Source: Pontederia crassipes (Eukaryota > Streptophyta > Magnoliopsida > Commelinales > Pontederiaceae). From it: a stretch of 64,000 nucleotides of DNA. The notes under the pieces are model-generated. The model searched no databases, was not told where the DNA came from, and was given only the letters and a program-made list of their open reading frames with translations. Position 1 is the stretch's first letter. Each line of letters starts with the position of its first letter. The stretch covers positions 22,138,157 to 22,202,156 of the forward strand of contig CM060192.1 of assembly GCA_030549335.1 (NCBI GenBank), in the 5' to 3' direction. The position numbers and the translations under genes are program-made. This document shows positions 13,217 to 25,081 of the stretch, piece after piece.

Positions 13217-13909
13217 GTGTACCGGCCTCGAATTTTAGAATTTTTTTCTAGTCCGATTACCTATCGAGCCGATATTGAATCAGGACCAAGTTAAAAATCG
13301 AATAAATTATATCAAATATCTTTGCTCATAGATGTTTTCAACTTTAGTTTATAATACGATTGTCCTTCATATTTTAACTCGTTGCACCGAATGATCTTTT
13401 CACCTTTGATTGCTCATTTTTCGATCACCGAAAAATGTAGCACCCACACGGCATATTATCTTTTCTTCATGCGAGCATTTAATTGACGCAACATTATTAA
13501 AAATAAAATAATATTCCCTCTCCTTCACGTTACCATCTTTCCTTGCGCGACATAAGGCCGCCTACGACCTTCGCACGCCGACAAAGGTCGTGGGGGAGAG
13601 AGGGGGTTCACACCGGCGAAGGATGCAACGAACTCCTTGTGTGACCTTCGCGACCTTCATGGGGGGTGGGGGAGGGGGAAGGTGGGTGCCCCCCGTCGTG
13701 CATACATTATATTATATTATTATATATAGTTTAATCATAATTACTATATTTATATAATAGTCTTAAACATTTTTAATATTATATTTAATTTTTTTATTAA
13801 TTATGGTCGATCGGGACAATAAAAAATGTTTGTGTCCCGATCGGACGCTTTTTGAGACAACTGAGGCAAACTAGGTTGGGACGATTCCGAACTCAATTTT
13901 ACTCACCCC
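13217..13909. mobile_element. Possible degenerate hAT-like MITE
   Basis: The left end TAGGCGTGTACCGG and the right end ACTCACCCCTA are imperfect inverted complements in the style of the TAGGGGTG family at 8490 and 21820. The interior has a GC-rich patch at about 13555-13690 and an AT-rich remainder. No target duplication is visible. The call rests on end similarity alone. Confidence 0.35.
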
Positions 13910-14222
13910 TATGCACACCGTCACAGTTTTGAATTGTAATTCATAGCTGCATCATCATTTTAACTCTTAAAATATTTTAATCACCATAATTAAATTGATG
14001 ATTAATAATGTATCAATTAAAATATTGACATGTATTCACATCAATATTTTCTCTCACTCACACATCATAATAAAAAAATTAAAAATAAAAAGGTATCCTC
14101 CATATCACACATAATATTAATAAAAATAAGAAGAAAAGAGGGGGGTCGTGCTCCTCCTCCCTTTTTCCCAGCATTGATGAGAGAGAATAGAGGGGCTCCT
14201 CTCCTCTCTCTTGCAAAGATTA

Positions 14223-15042
14223 AGGCTATGTTTGACAACACCAAAAGTAACGTTTGAAATAGTGTTTAGCGGTTTAAACGTTAATTTTTTATTTAATAAA
14301 TGACAAAAATAAGTAGTGTTTAGCGTTTCACATGAAAACATTAAAAAACTACTTCTACTAGCATTTAGCGTTTAGAGATTAGCATTTTATAATTTTTTTT
14401 CAATTTTACCCTTATTCAAATACATTATTTCTTTTTAACTTATCTTATTATTTTCTAATCATAACTATATTTCTTTTTATATCCATGCTTAATTAATTAA
14501 AAATTAACGAACAAAGAGAAAAGCCCCTTTCAAGAACGACAGAAACTTCCTTGACCAATAGGATAGATCAAGAAAACAGTAGTAGCAGTTGCAACAGGAA
14601 TTGAATATGCAATAGCAATCCAAGGACACATACCCAGACATAAACATTTATATGTTAACAATGAATAAAAAATAGTTTCACAATTAATACTTTAATATCA
14701 TGGGTGCACTATATAAAAACTATTGTCAATATAAATTTCAAATATATTTTAACAAAAAATTAGTTTGTGAAATTTTATTTTATTTAATTAAGATGTAAAT
14801 ATTTAATTTATTTGTATTATAGTATAATTTGTATAGTGCTTAAATTAAATAATTTGTTATATGTCTAGTTATGTCATTTTATATTCATCAGCTAATTATA
14901 CCGCTAAGCTTACCAAATACTTATTTATTATAACATCTAATCGCTAATAATCATCCGCTACCCGCTATACGCTAGTTAATCCACTATTCACTAGTTAAAC
15001 ATATATCCACTCGTCAAACCGCTAATAATGTCAAACAGAGCT
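14223..15042. mobile_element. Harbinger/Tourist-like MITE
   Basis: The left end AGGCTATGTTTGACA and the right end TGTCAAACAGAGCT are inverted complements with small differences. A TTA trinucleotide repeats on both sides (14220-14222 and 15043-15045), as in PIF/Harbinger insertions. The arms carry repeated short phrases of the kind GCGGTTTAAACG and CCGCTAATA, which are subterminal repeats. No transposase is encoded. The superfamily rests mainly on the 3-bp TTA duplication. A hAT origin for the end sequence is the alternative. Confidence 0.68.
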
Positions 15043-15699
15043 TTAGTGATGTGACCTAAAAGAGAGGAGAAAGAACCTACCCTTCCCTTTCACAGAAGAG
15101 TCTCTCTCTTTCTTTGTGCGAGGAAGCGGCTCTTCTACGATGTCAGTGTCGGAGAAGGGGAAGGAGATGGCTCCTCCCATTGCCGACAAGGGACGAAAGT
15201 CCTATTTTTTTATTAATTTTATATGTAATGTAGTGGATACTTCCTTTGTAGTTTTTCTATTATTTTAAATCTGATGTGAAAGGAGAAAGAAAATGTTGAT
15301 GTGAGTATGACATTGATGTTTTAGTCAATCAAAATTTATCCTGACTTAAATATTATGATTACAAAATTTGATCAATTGCCAGCTTTGCTTATATAGTTAT
15401 ATGGCTTAGAGCATATGGGACTTTGGTGACATTTTGTGTAGGTTTCCAGAGCAGTACTAGTGTACACGATTTGTTCTGTGTTTGTGCAAAAGGGATTTGT
15501 GTACTTGAGTTTATCCTTAGTTACTCTTTTTGATGCATGTAAAATATAACATATTTGAATTTATTATTTTAATTATTTTTTTCTATAATTTGATCATAGC
15601 ATGCATTATTTAAGATCATTTTTAGTCGTAATTCTGGATTTATCAATTTTGATTATTAACGCTTTAAATATTTTAACTAAGAGGGAATTTACTTAATTT

Positions 15700-17270
15700 T
15701 TTTATAAATATTTTACATGGAAAGTCGAATTAATATCAAATGGTGGATTATGGGATAGATTAATTCAGTCACGACATAAATGAGATAAGAAGTAAAAACA
15801 TAATTGGGTGACATTTAGAGGCTTTATCTGTATTGGGCGTAAAAGATAATTGGAAAAGTTGTTGCCATCCTCGAAGATATATCTTTATGGAATTATCAGC
15901 CATAATTCACATCACAAAGAGATTTTGGGCAATATAGGATAAAGGAATTATCTTTACCCCTAGATCTTATGGACGAGAAGTATCATATCCAGGCCATAAA
16001 ATCGAGGTTATCACCTTCGATGGATAAAATCTTACGTCTGACTTCCTTGGGGGTAAAAAAAATGCAATTTGATTTTTATGGGCGTAATCCATACATGGTC
16101 AAAAGTTATTGGTCGACAATTGAACGTATGACATATAAAGGGAGTAAAGATAAGAAAATTTATCATGTTGGGAGTAAGGATCAGAAGAAGTTATATTTTG
16201 ATCGAAATCCGAAGAGACCGTGATCAACTTGAAGTTCGTATAGACCTATAAATAGAGGACGAAATCATCATTCCAACTCGTGCTTTGAAGTATAGTTTTC
16301 TTCTACGGCGAGTCGTGAGCTCTGCAGGCTTTAACCAAGAGAGAGATTTGATTGGACAGCTGATTCAGATGTTCCGACAACATTTGAGGATCCTGATTTA
16401 TTCTTGATGTAATTCTTTCAATTATTATTATTTTGTTATTATCTCTCTACGATTCTAGGATGAACTCCGTGTTTTTAATTATTTTATTTTAGGAGATTAT
16501 TATTGAAGGGAAATTTTGTGAACCCTTATTTTATTGTTAAATATCTTTTGATCAATTTTTAATTATGTTTAATACTTTTGACTTAATTATTTAAATTTTT
16601 GAGTTAAGTAATTACCAATTTGTGGACTACTTGATTTCAAATTTTATTTAATTAAATTAAATGATTTTATTGTGAAATTAAAAATTAACATAGGTCTAAT
16701 AATTAGTGTGTGGAGAATTAGATTTGTGTGGTATGTTAATCTATACCAGTTTGTAGAGTGATTAATAGTCTGGGATTTTCATATTAATGCATCTTAATTT
16801 TAATTTCATCTACATGAATACCAGTTTGTGGAACTTCAGTTTTGGTTAAATTTAAGATAATTTGATTTGCTTGATTAAATAGCAGAATTAACAGTTTATG
16901 GACTCAGTGATTTTAATCTTGTAAATGAATAACTTAGGAAAATTCTTAATCCATCTTGAGAACTTTAATTTATCTTTTCTGATTCACATATTTATCCTTA
17001 ATATATTATCATCGTAAGACCAACTTCAACATCATTATCTTATCTTATTATTATCTTATTTTCTCTATTTTATCTTACAATTACAAAACTTATTTTCAAA
17101 ACCTATGTTTTTCTTCTCTTATTAATTTATAAAATCAGAATTAATAATATTCATCGTGGGTTCGACACTCTTTACTCCTTTGATTATATTACTTGAGCGA
17201 CTAGTGCACTTACTAGCAATTTTATTTTGCTATATCATTTTACGCATCACTATTTTTTAACGACCTCTTT
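15700..17270 (+). mobile_element. Probable LTR-retroelement remnant (repeat end plus leader)
   Basis: A promoter-like segment (CTATAAATAGAGG at about 16247-16259) is followed by a long AT-rich leader. Near 17150-17230 comes a phrase related to one at 7085-7145 (GTGGGTTCGACACTC, then ATTACTTGAGCGACTAGT). This fits the 3' part of an LTR and the untranslated leader of a large Ty3-class element. No protein domains or second repeat are visible. It is old and broken, with the CACTA element at 17442 lying just downstream. Confidence 0.42.
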
Positions 17271-17629
17271 TTACAGTTAGACAAGGAAAATTTATTTAAT
17301 TCAGCTAAACTTTGAAACATAGTTAAAATGGTCATATTTTTGGAAACCAAAATATGGAAGATAATTCCAGGGCAAGTGTTTGATCAACCGTAAAGAACAC
17401 AAAAAATATATAATATGTATCTTACATTTGAATCAAGTTGTCACTACCCGAAAATTGAGATTTTTCGACGGATAATTTTCGATGGACAGAAATCCTTCGC
17501 AATTTACGATGGATTTTGCGACGGACAGCAATCCGTCGGAACTTTTGATGGTACTGTCGGAAATAAAAAATACGTTGTGGAACTTCTTATACTATTATTT
17601 TATTTTCTGACAGTTTGGAACGTTGAAAT

Positions 17630-18330
17630 TTTTTACGGCTCCCTTTCTGTCGCAAGTTCAGACGGTTCGGACCATCGGTAATAATAATTAAATAGTATAA
17701 TCTTATATATCATAATATAATATAATTCGTATTTTATTATTATAATTACCGACAGTTTCGTCCGTCGCAAGTTCAAACGATCCGGATCATCGGTAATCGT
17801 AAAAATAATGAAATATTATAATCTTATATATCATAATATATAATACAATTAGTATTTTATTATTATAATTATCGACAGTTCTGACCGTCGCAAGTTCAAA
17901 CAGTTCAGACTGTCGATAATCGTAAAAATAATTAAATATTATAATATTATATCATAATATATAATGATAATTAGTATTTTATTATTATAATTATCGACAG
18001 TTCTGACCGTCGCAAGTTCAAGCAGTCCGGACCATCGATAATCGTAAAAATAATTAAATATTATAATCTTATATATCATAATATATAATATAATTAGTAT
18101 TTTATTATTATAATTACTAACACTTCGGACCGTCGCAAGTTCAGACGGTCCGGACCGTCGGTAATCATAATAAAAAATAAATATTATAATCTTATATATT
18201 ATGATATATATTATAAGTAGTATTTTATTATTATAATTATTGATAGTTTTGGACCGTCGATAATTGAAAAATTAATTAAATATTATAACCATATATATCA
18301 TAATATATATATTAATATTTTCGATAGTTA
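17630..18330 (+). repeat. ~120-bp tandem repeat array inside the CACTA element
   Basis: About six units begin at roughly 17635, 17751, 17874, 17995, 18118 and 18242, giving a period of 116-124 bp. Each unit pairs a GC-rich motif (CGACAGTT...CCGTCGCAAGTTCA..., then a second GGTCCGGACC-like half) with an AT-rich spacer ending in TATTTTATTATTATAATT. The GC part of a unit can fold back on itself, since CCGTC is followed by a GACGG-like complement. Confidence 0.9.
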
Positions 18331-18462
18331 GGACTGTCAGAACCTCCGACCATCCGAGCTCCATCGCAAGTTCCGATGGCCTTGGCCGTCAGTAATTAAA
18401 AAAAAATTCCCCCGCTGCTTTTTCTTCCTTTTCCCCTCTCCAGCTATTTTTCCCTTTTCCCT

Positions 18463-19020
18463 CTATATATTACATTCACCCTCTCTCCTCTCTCCCTCAT
18501 CTGTCACGACCGGCACGACGACTTTCGCCCGAACAAGGACCCGTCGGCGACCTTCTCTCTCTCGAGCTTTGTCTTCCTCCGGCTCCGGCCACATCTCCCT
18601 CTCTCTTGATCTCCCTCTTCGATATGGCGCTAGTGGCCTGATCGGCCGCTTAGTGGCCTGATCTGTCGTCTGCGGTCGGATTTGGCCGCATAGCGACCGG
18701 ATATGCCGTCTGTGGTCGGATCTAGCCGCGGGCAGCCGGGTCGGCTGCCTATTAGTCGGATTTGGCAACGGACGGCCGTATCTGCCGCCTGCGGCCGGAT
18801 CTGGTCGCGGGCGATCGGATTTGTCGCCTGACAGCCGGATCGGCCGTGGGTGGCTGGATCTGTCGCCTGCGGCCGGATTCGCCTCTCGCGGCCAAATTTG
18901 ACCTCGGCAGATCTAGCCGATGCAGCCGAATTCGGCCGCGGACGATCGGATCGGCTGTGGACGATCGGATCGGCCGCCCACGGCACTAGACAGTCGACCG
19001 GAGCGGCCGCTTGGCGGCGG
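18463..19020. repeat. GC-rich minisatellite-like block in the CACTA element
   Basis: Repeats of the phrase GGATCTGCCGCCTGCGGCC and variants (GATCGGATCGGCC) make up the right half. The left half is CT-rich (CCCTCTCCTCTCTCCCTC). Long open frames on both strands here (Arg/Pro/Gly-rich) are composition artefacts. A matching block in opposite orientation lies at about 62767-63180 in the second family copy, so it is part of the element and not a local insertion. Confidence 0.75.
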
Positions 19021-19331
19021 GTAAATTTTTTTTATATGATAAAAATTCATTTCGATGGTTGCGGCCGCCAGAACCTTTTCGATGGTGGAGACCGTCGGAA
19101 CTTTCGACGGTTGCGGCCATCGGAATGTTTAGTTGCGACTGTCGAAAAATGTTTCGACGGAATGTTCGATGGTCACAACCGTCAAAACTTCGGACAGATT
19201 TTTTTGAGCCGTCAAAAATGATCTTGCGACACCCTCTTTTTCGACCGAACTGAAACTCGGTGTCAGACGGGTTTCCTTTGATTTTCAGACGATTTGGACT
19301 GTCTGAAAAAAGCATTTTTCTTGTATTGTGT

Positions 19332-21638
19332 AAGACAAAAATACAGGATTTCGAAGTTACAAGGGTGAAATTTATTCTCACTCATTTCCTCAAAATACAT
19401 GCTACATCTATGAATTAAGTGTCCTGAAACAAAAATTGCTTGCACCATCAAATATTGGAAACAAAGATTATGACACCATATTTTAACTAGGTTGAACACA
19501 AGTCCAAAAAACATCGAAAGGACTCAGTTCACCTTCATTCTAAAGAGATGTCTTTAATGATGCTACTCATATTATCGAGAAAAAAAAAATCTATGTTCAG
19601 ACTCTGTTTCTACATAAAATCCAAACATCTCATTTTTCTTTATTTTTCCTGCATGAAATTAGCATGCTCAAATTAATTAAGCCAACTCGCACAAAAACAT
19701 GACTTTGAATCCATAAGAAAAACATAAATTATTTGCTAAATGACCACGCTATCATATCCCAAAAGTTTCTCCTTATATGCGGCTACCGTGAACAAGATGC
19801 CTTCCTTGAGAGAAAGCTCAAACAAATGCAATCTAAGGACATGGAAGCAAGTAGAGCAGAAAGAAAGAAGATGGAATTTGTAGAGCGCTGACTAGCTACC
19901 TGTGCAAAGTCGGGTCGACAGATGCCGCTCCGGTATCAAAAAGACATTCGACCTTTACTTCCTCTCTTCTCACTTCTTCATCTTCATCGTACTTCTACTT
20001 CGCCTGCTCCAGCGCGCTTCTCAGTCGAGGGAATTCACTTGGCGGCCGTTCATGACCACGCCGATCACCACACATCCATGTCTCCCGCGTTCTCTCGGCT
20101 ACCACGGGCGCAAGGAGTAGGAGGATTTGACAAGAGGATTGGCGTTTCAGCTTGGGAGGAGGAGGAGGAGGAGGGTGGTAAGCAGGCCTTCGCTAGTCCG
20201 ATGGTGGCGACTTGTTTGTTAGTTTGTCTGAGAGTCCGGAACTCCGGATAATGCACGCGGGAGCAAAGCGAAAGGAGAGGTCGTTACTCCACCGCGGTCG
20301 TCATTTTTCGAATCGACTTTTTAAATTTAAAAGTCATCCTAAATTTTTTTCTTAAAAAAAATGACTTTGATCAAAATTTTCGAATTTTTTTAAGATCTTA
20401 TTTTTATATAATTATATTTCAATATATATAATAATTTAAAATTAACATAAAAATATTAAATTTTATAATAAATATAAAAAAATACTACTAAAATTTTAAA
20501 GTCACCAAACTAGAGTTGAAAATGTGATACAAATATATGAAAAAATATTATATTTATAATAAAACATGATAAATTATGAATTCATTATATAAATAAAAAA
20601 TGGACTCCACATGTATCTACAATTTTTTCACGTGGGATCTTAAATAAAAAATCACTCTAAATTATATTTCAACTCTTAATTTTTAATTTTTTTCGATTTA
20701 AGTTTTTCATATCGGATATTTTTTTGGATTGAACAGTTTTCCTTACACTCGCTTGCTCATTATATTTTATCACGGTTATATCTTCATTAAGTTTGGTTAC
20801 CAGATAATTCGTAGGTACGATCGTTTTTTTTCTATTTAATTTATTATTCCATTAACATATATTTTTTTAAACAACTTTTCTATATAATTACCTTTGAATG
20901 CTTTAGCTGACAAATATACCTCAATTTATTAATTTTATAAGTTTAATAAAAATATGTTTGCTCGAATTAATCAAATTACCGAAAGAAGACCTTTAACATT
21001 ATATTAATTGTTATTTTAAAAATTTTATAAACTTTTGAACGTTATTAACTTTCATGTTTAATATAATATTTTTTTATAATTTATTATATTATAAACTATT
21101 TTTAGCATAATTAATTATTATTAAAGAAAAATATGCAAGAGATAAAGAAAAGTGTTCCTAATGTTGTTTAGTGCGAGAGACGATGATTTTATATTGTATT
21201 TGCGTTTCAAACTTTATTCTGTGAGGTGCTTACAAAATTAAAGATCAACTAGTGAAACATAGTGGATGAAAACCGCTTTCGCGCAATCTAGCAGTGCTAC
21301 CAAGCTTGAACTCTGAACCGTCCAGAAACCAAATTTGTAATTGATCTTATCTCAAGGTTCTGAATCTTTCCTATTAGGGTTTAAACTTTGGTTTGGAAGG
21401 TGCAAAAGCATATCGATTTTAGTGATGTTCATATTTCACCGACTTATATGTACTCTTTCTCAAAGGAAAGATGAGCAGTAGGCAGTGGGGGAGCCAAAAA
21501 TTATTATCATTGGGTGTATATTATAAAATATTATAATTAAATAATATAAAGGGTGAGATCAAATATGATAAAAAAATTTGCTTTATAAATAAAAATTTGA
21601 TAAAGTTTTAAAATTTTACATAGTTTTTAAATTTGACA
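19332..21638. other. Intergenic DNA with a short GC-richer island
   Basis: The island at about 19840-20290 has overlapping 60-110-codon frames on both strands, one with a Glu run (about 20155-20180). No known domain is recognisable and splice context is unclear. It may be a gene fragment or a small unrecognised gene. The rest, to 21638, is AT-rich with nothing supported. Confidence 0.4.
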
Positions 21639-21647
21639 TAGTTTTAA

Positions 21648-22973
21648 GGATTTAATGGGGTCATGACCCTCATATGTAGCCGGCCCACCCTCCGATCTAA
21701 TCGGATGGTGCCTCTTCACCTGCAACCCTTGTGACCCCATCACCGTCCGAGGATCACCGCTGACACCCTCGACCCTCTCTTCTCCCTCACTCTCTCTCTC
21801 TCTTCCCTTCACCCACTGGTAGGGATGTTCACCGGGTCGGGTCGGTCGACCCGGTGAACTCGGAAATCCTACCCGACCCGACCAAGACCCGCGGGCTCGG
21901 GTTAAAATTTTCAACCTGAGTTGACCCGACCCAACCCGATGACCCTTTTTTTTTAAATTTTAATTATTTTTAATTAAATGTATATTTTTATATCATTTAA
22001 AATCTAAAAAATATGAAATAAACTATTTTAAATGTAAAAAAGTATATATATATTTAAAACAATATTTTTGGTATTTAAAAATACTTTATTTTGTATTAAA
22101 AATAAATTAATAAATACTTTTTTATATTAAAAAATAAATAAAAAAATAAAAAAAAATAAAAAAAAAAAGAAAAAGGGTCGAGTAACTCGACCACCCGGCC
22201 CGGTCCGGGTCGGGTCGGGTCGGGTCACAGTCAAAAAATGAGAGGGATCCGACCCGATCCGACACAGCTTGGTCGGGTCGGATCGGGTTTGTTCATGGGT
22301 CGGGTCAAACCCGACCCGTGAACACCCCTACCCACTGTATCTCGCCACCCATGAGTCGAGTGTCGTCGTCGTGCCCAGATCAATATCGAGCTCGTGTCAT
22401 CGAAGGGAAAGATATGTATCGGAGGGAAGGATCCATATCCACGTCGGAGGGGAAAGATCCGTCGTCGATCCGACCTTGATCTGACCTCACATGTGGAGTT
22501 GGGAACCTTGGGAGGCCGTGCGGCCGACGCTCTCGAGGGCTGGGAAGATGGGGGCTGCCGGCTGGCACTCACTGGGGTGGAGGAAGGTGGGGCTGTCGGT
22601 CGGTGAAGGGGAAGACAGGAAGGGAGAGAGGGGCACCGATCACATGGGAGAGAGGAGAGTGGGGGAGATGTTGTCGCAGGAGAGAGAGTGAGTGGGAGGC
22701 TGGGGGAAAGTTGTCGTAGGAAGAGATACATCGATGCGAGTAGAGACGTCGACGGCGGCAAAATCGGTGGCAACGACGACAAGATCGACGCGTGCAAAGA
22801 TTGGCAACGGCGGTGACAAAATCGATGTTGCAAAGGGGAGGTGAGGTTGCTGGGCGGCAGCGCTCGAAGGGGGAGGTGAGGGGAGGAGAGCAACTCTCGA
22901 TCATATCCCACCGTCTGATTATATCGAACTGTGGACGGGCTAAGTATGAGGGGCGTATGACCCCAATAAATCC
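21648..22973. mobile_element. Mutator-like element with 9-bp target duplication and GC-rich cargo
   Basis: Inverted ends start GGATTTAATGGGGTCATG at the left and, read inward from the right, GGATTTATTGGGGTCATA. They stay similar for about 70 bp (both reach a GATCTAATCGGATGGTG-like phrase). A perfect 9-bp repeat, tagttttaa, flanks the element at 21639-21647 and 22974-22982. The interior outside the nested MITE is GC-rich and non-repetitive, unlike the AT-rich surroundings, as in Pack-MULEs that capture host sequence. I cannot identify the source gene. The 226-codon minus-strand frame at 22231-22911 crosses the boundary of the nested element, so it is not a gene. Confidence 0.88.
21820..22330. 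mobile_element. hAT-type MITE nested in the Mutator-like element
   Basis: The ends are TAGGGATGTTCACCGGGTC and GTGAACACCCCTA, inverted complements. The flanks are CCCACTGG (21812-21819) and CCCACTGT (22331-22338), an 8-bp duplication with one mismatch, as expected of hAT transposition. The interior has GACCCG-rich arms around an AT-rich centre, like the copy at 8490-9149. It inserted after the surrounding element arrived or was formed. Confidence 0.87.
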
Positions 22974-22982
22974 TAGTTTTAA

Positions 22983-24348
22983 TGTTAATTAATAAGTATT
23001 GTTATAATTTATTATTTTGTTACATTGGTTGTGCTCTCTTTTATGTGCAATCCTTTTTTCCATAATATATTTTCATAGTTACTTATATGATATGTAAGAA
23101 AAATATTAGAAAGTATATAATGATATTTGGTAAATCAAGTGAAAAATTAAAATAAAAGGATCATATTAAATATTATCATTAAATTGTATTTACATAAACC
23201 TTTGAATGAAATAATTAGCCAAATAACAATATTAATATAAATAATAACCATATATGATTGCTAAAATTAAAAATGTTAATTAGGAAAGTTGGTGTGTATG
23301 TTTATTAGGGTGCAATTATCAATATTTTATTTAAACAAGTGATGATCAAAAGCTAAAAAAAGAAAATAATAGTATTTGACTAAAATATTAAAATTATGAT
23401 AAATAAAACAAATAAAAATTGTTTTTTTTCAGATTTATAATAGTACAAACAAAAAAATTCTTATTATAAAAAAATTAGGAATTAATTAGTATACATAAAA
23501 TAAATAAGAAACAAGATTTCTAAATTTGTATTAGTATAAAAGAGAAAAACGATACTAATATAATAGTATAAAGAAACCAAATAATGTCAATACACGAGAT
23601 TCCATCACGCTATCCCGTCAAATGAAGGGAGACAGTTCTATCGCTAATACAAATGCAGATATTTGAAGATCTAATGACTCTTATTTACTTATCAGATCTA
23701 CAGCATGGACATTCATGTGGTGTGGCTCCGCGGCAGCAGCCTGAAGGCTCTACCAATCTACCAACTTGACAAATATGTTAAATATTAATAGCAGGTCTAC
23801 TTATTTAGATTTTCGGCGGATGCACGTGCAAGTTGGTTTAATGTATTTGGCTCCGCCTTTGCTAGTTTTTTCTTGATGTACCTTGAATTATTATAGTCTG
23901 AACTCAAAATTATGAAAGTAAAAAAGAAAAAATAACGAAAATAAGAATATGTGATATCGTGTTGTACTCCATTTTGTTCGTAATGAATTTTTTTACGACG
24001 ATTTTCTTTATTTGTAAATATTTTTTTTTTGTTTACACTGATAAAAAAATTATCATGTTAAATATCTGTGTTCAATTTTTATTTTTTTTTTGGCTTTGTC
24101 TACTTCTTATTATTAGTCGATCCTCTATTTTATTCCCAACACTCTTGCATTGTACAATTGCATGGAAGTGAAAGATTTATCTCAGCCAAGATGGCTGGAA
24201 TCAGTGCCTCGCGCTTTGAGGATATAAAATATTTACCAACCCTTGATTTTCTTCCTCCACGTATAAGATGGATGAAGTTAAAACAGATCTAAACAGAAAA
24301 TACCATTCAAAGTCAATGTCATTAGTCATGGTCAGAGGCATCCCACAC
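22983..24348. other. AT-rich intergenic DNA
   Basis: No gene or element recognised. The short frames at 23959-24292 are AT-driven (Phe/Leu/Ile-rich). Confidence 0.5.
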
Positions 24349-24356
24349 CACATAGA

Positions 24357-24920
24357 TAGGGATGAGCACCGTTATCCCATTCACCGTTACCGTTGATTAA
24401 CCGATCGCAATTTTAATCGATTAACCGAACCGAATTATCCGATTCGATTTCAGTTTGGTTAACGGATAAAAAAATTGCTAACCGAAATCAATTGGACGGT
24501 TACGATTAATTAACCAAAATTTTGGTTAAAAATCAAATTAAGCGATAATTATTATTTTATATATTTTAATTTTTTTTTGTAAAAACTTGTTATGTGTATA
24601 TGAATTTATGTATTTTTGTTTAATTCGATTTGTATCCTAGCTATTGAATGTATTATCATGTTCAAATTTAATCTTTGCTTTTAATTTTGAATACGTTTTA
24701 ATCTTTACTTTAATATATTTTCAAATTTTGTGAATTTTATAATAATATTTTAAAATATTTTTTATTTTTGGTTAAAACGGTGAATTCACTGAACCGAACC
24801 GAAAAAATCAGTTAACCAAATTTTTTGGTCCGGATAATGGTTAAATTTTTCGGTCGATTCGGTCAATTAACCGAATTATCCGGTCGGCTAATTAACCGAA
24901 CCGACTGTTGCTCTCCTCTA
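24357..24920. mobile_element. hAT-type MITE with perfect 8-bp target duplication
   Basis: The ends are TAGGGATGAGCACCG and TGCTCTCCTCTA, inverted complements with two differences. The octamer cacataga is repeated exactly at 24349-24356 and 24921-24928. The arms are full of AACCGAA/TTCGGTT phrases in both directions, giving strong self-complementarity, around an AT-rich centre. This family is distinct from the GGGTC-rich family but has similar terminal bases. It lies about 150 bp beyond the 3' end of the MIP1-like gene. Confidence 0.9.
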
Positions 24921-25081
24921 CACATAGAAAGAATTCCATCAGTTTCATTTAGGCTAAACGTAGAAGTACATTTATGCAGCATTGCTTTACATGACTGTGT
25001 TGGCTCTTTACAAGCTGATAAAAAGAAAAGAAAAAAAATGTAACCAATCAACTCAAGAACATTTATGTACTCCGCAAGCCA

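Larger units (their letters stand above)
17442..19328 (+). mobile_element. Complete non-autonomous CACTA (En/Spm-type) element
   Basis: The left end is CACTACCCGAAAA and the right end is TTTTTCTTGTATTG, the near inverted complement of a CACTA terminus. The trinucleotide TGT flanks both ends (17439-17441 and 19329-19331), matching the 3-bp duplication of CACTA elements. Subterminal DNA on both sides is full of GACGG/CCGTC motifs, the usual transposase-binding style. The interior holds a ~120-bp tandem array (about 17630-18330) and a GC-rich block (about 18463-19020). No transposase is encoded, so it must be mobilised in trans. A second copy of the family, in opposite orientation, enters the window at 62420. 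Confidence 0.9.

Noticed and set aside
17630-18330. CRISPR-like or centromeric satellite array
   Set aside because: The units lie wholly between the CACTA termini and differ in both motif and spacer. The host is a plant, and the array is part of the transposon.
18463-19253. Several long ORFs with repeated RICRLRPD-like words
   Set aside because: They arise from the GC-rich minisatellite in the CACTA element and appear on both strands in several frames.
19922-20256. Possible gene with a Glu run
   Set aside because: Open frames overlap on both strands, no domain is recognisable and no exon links were found. It was kept only as a note on a GC-richer island.
22231-22911. 226-codon minus-strand ORF
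   Set aside because: It runs across the boundary between the nested hAT MITE and the Mutator-like cargo. The frame is created by two unrelated pieces of DNA and is Ser/Pro-rich by composition.
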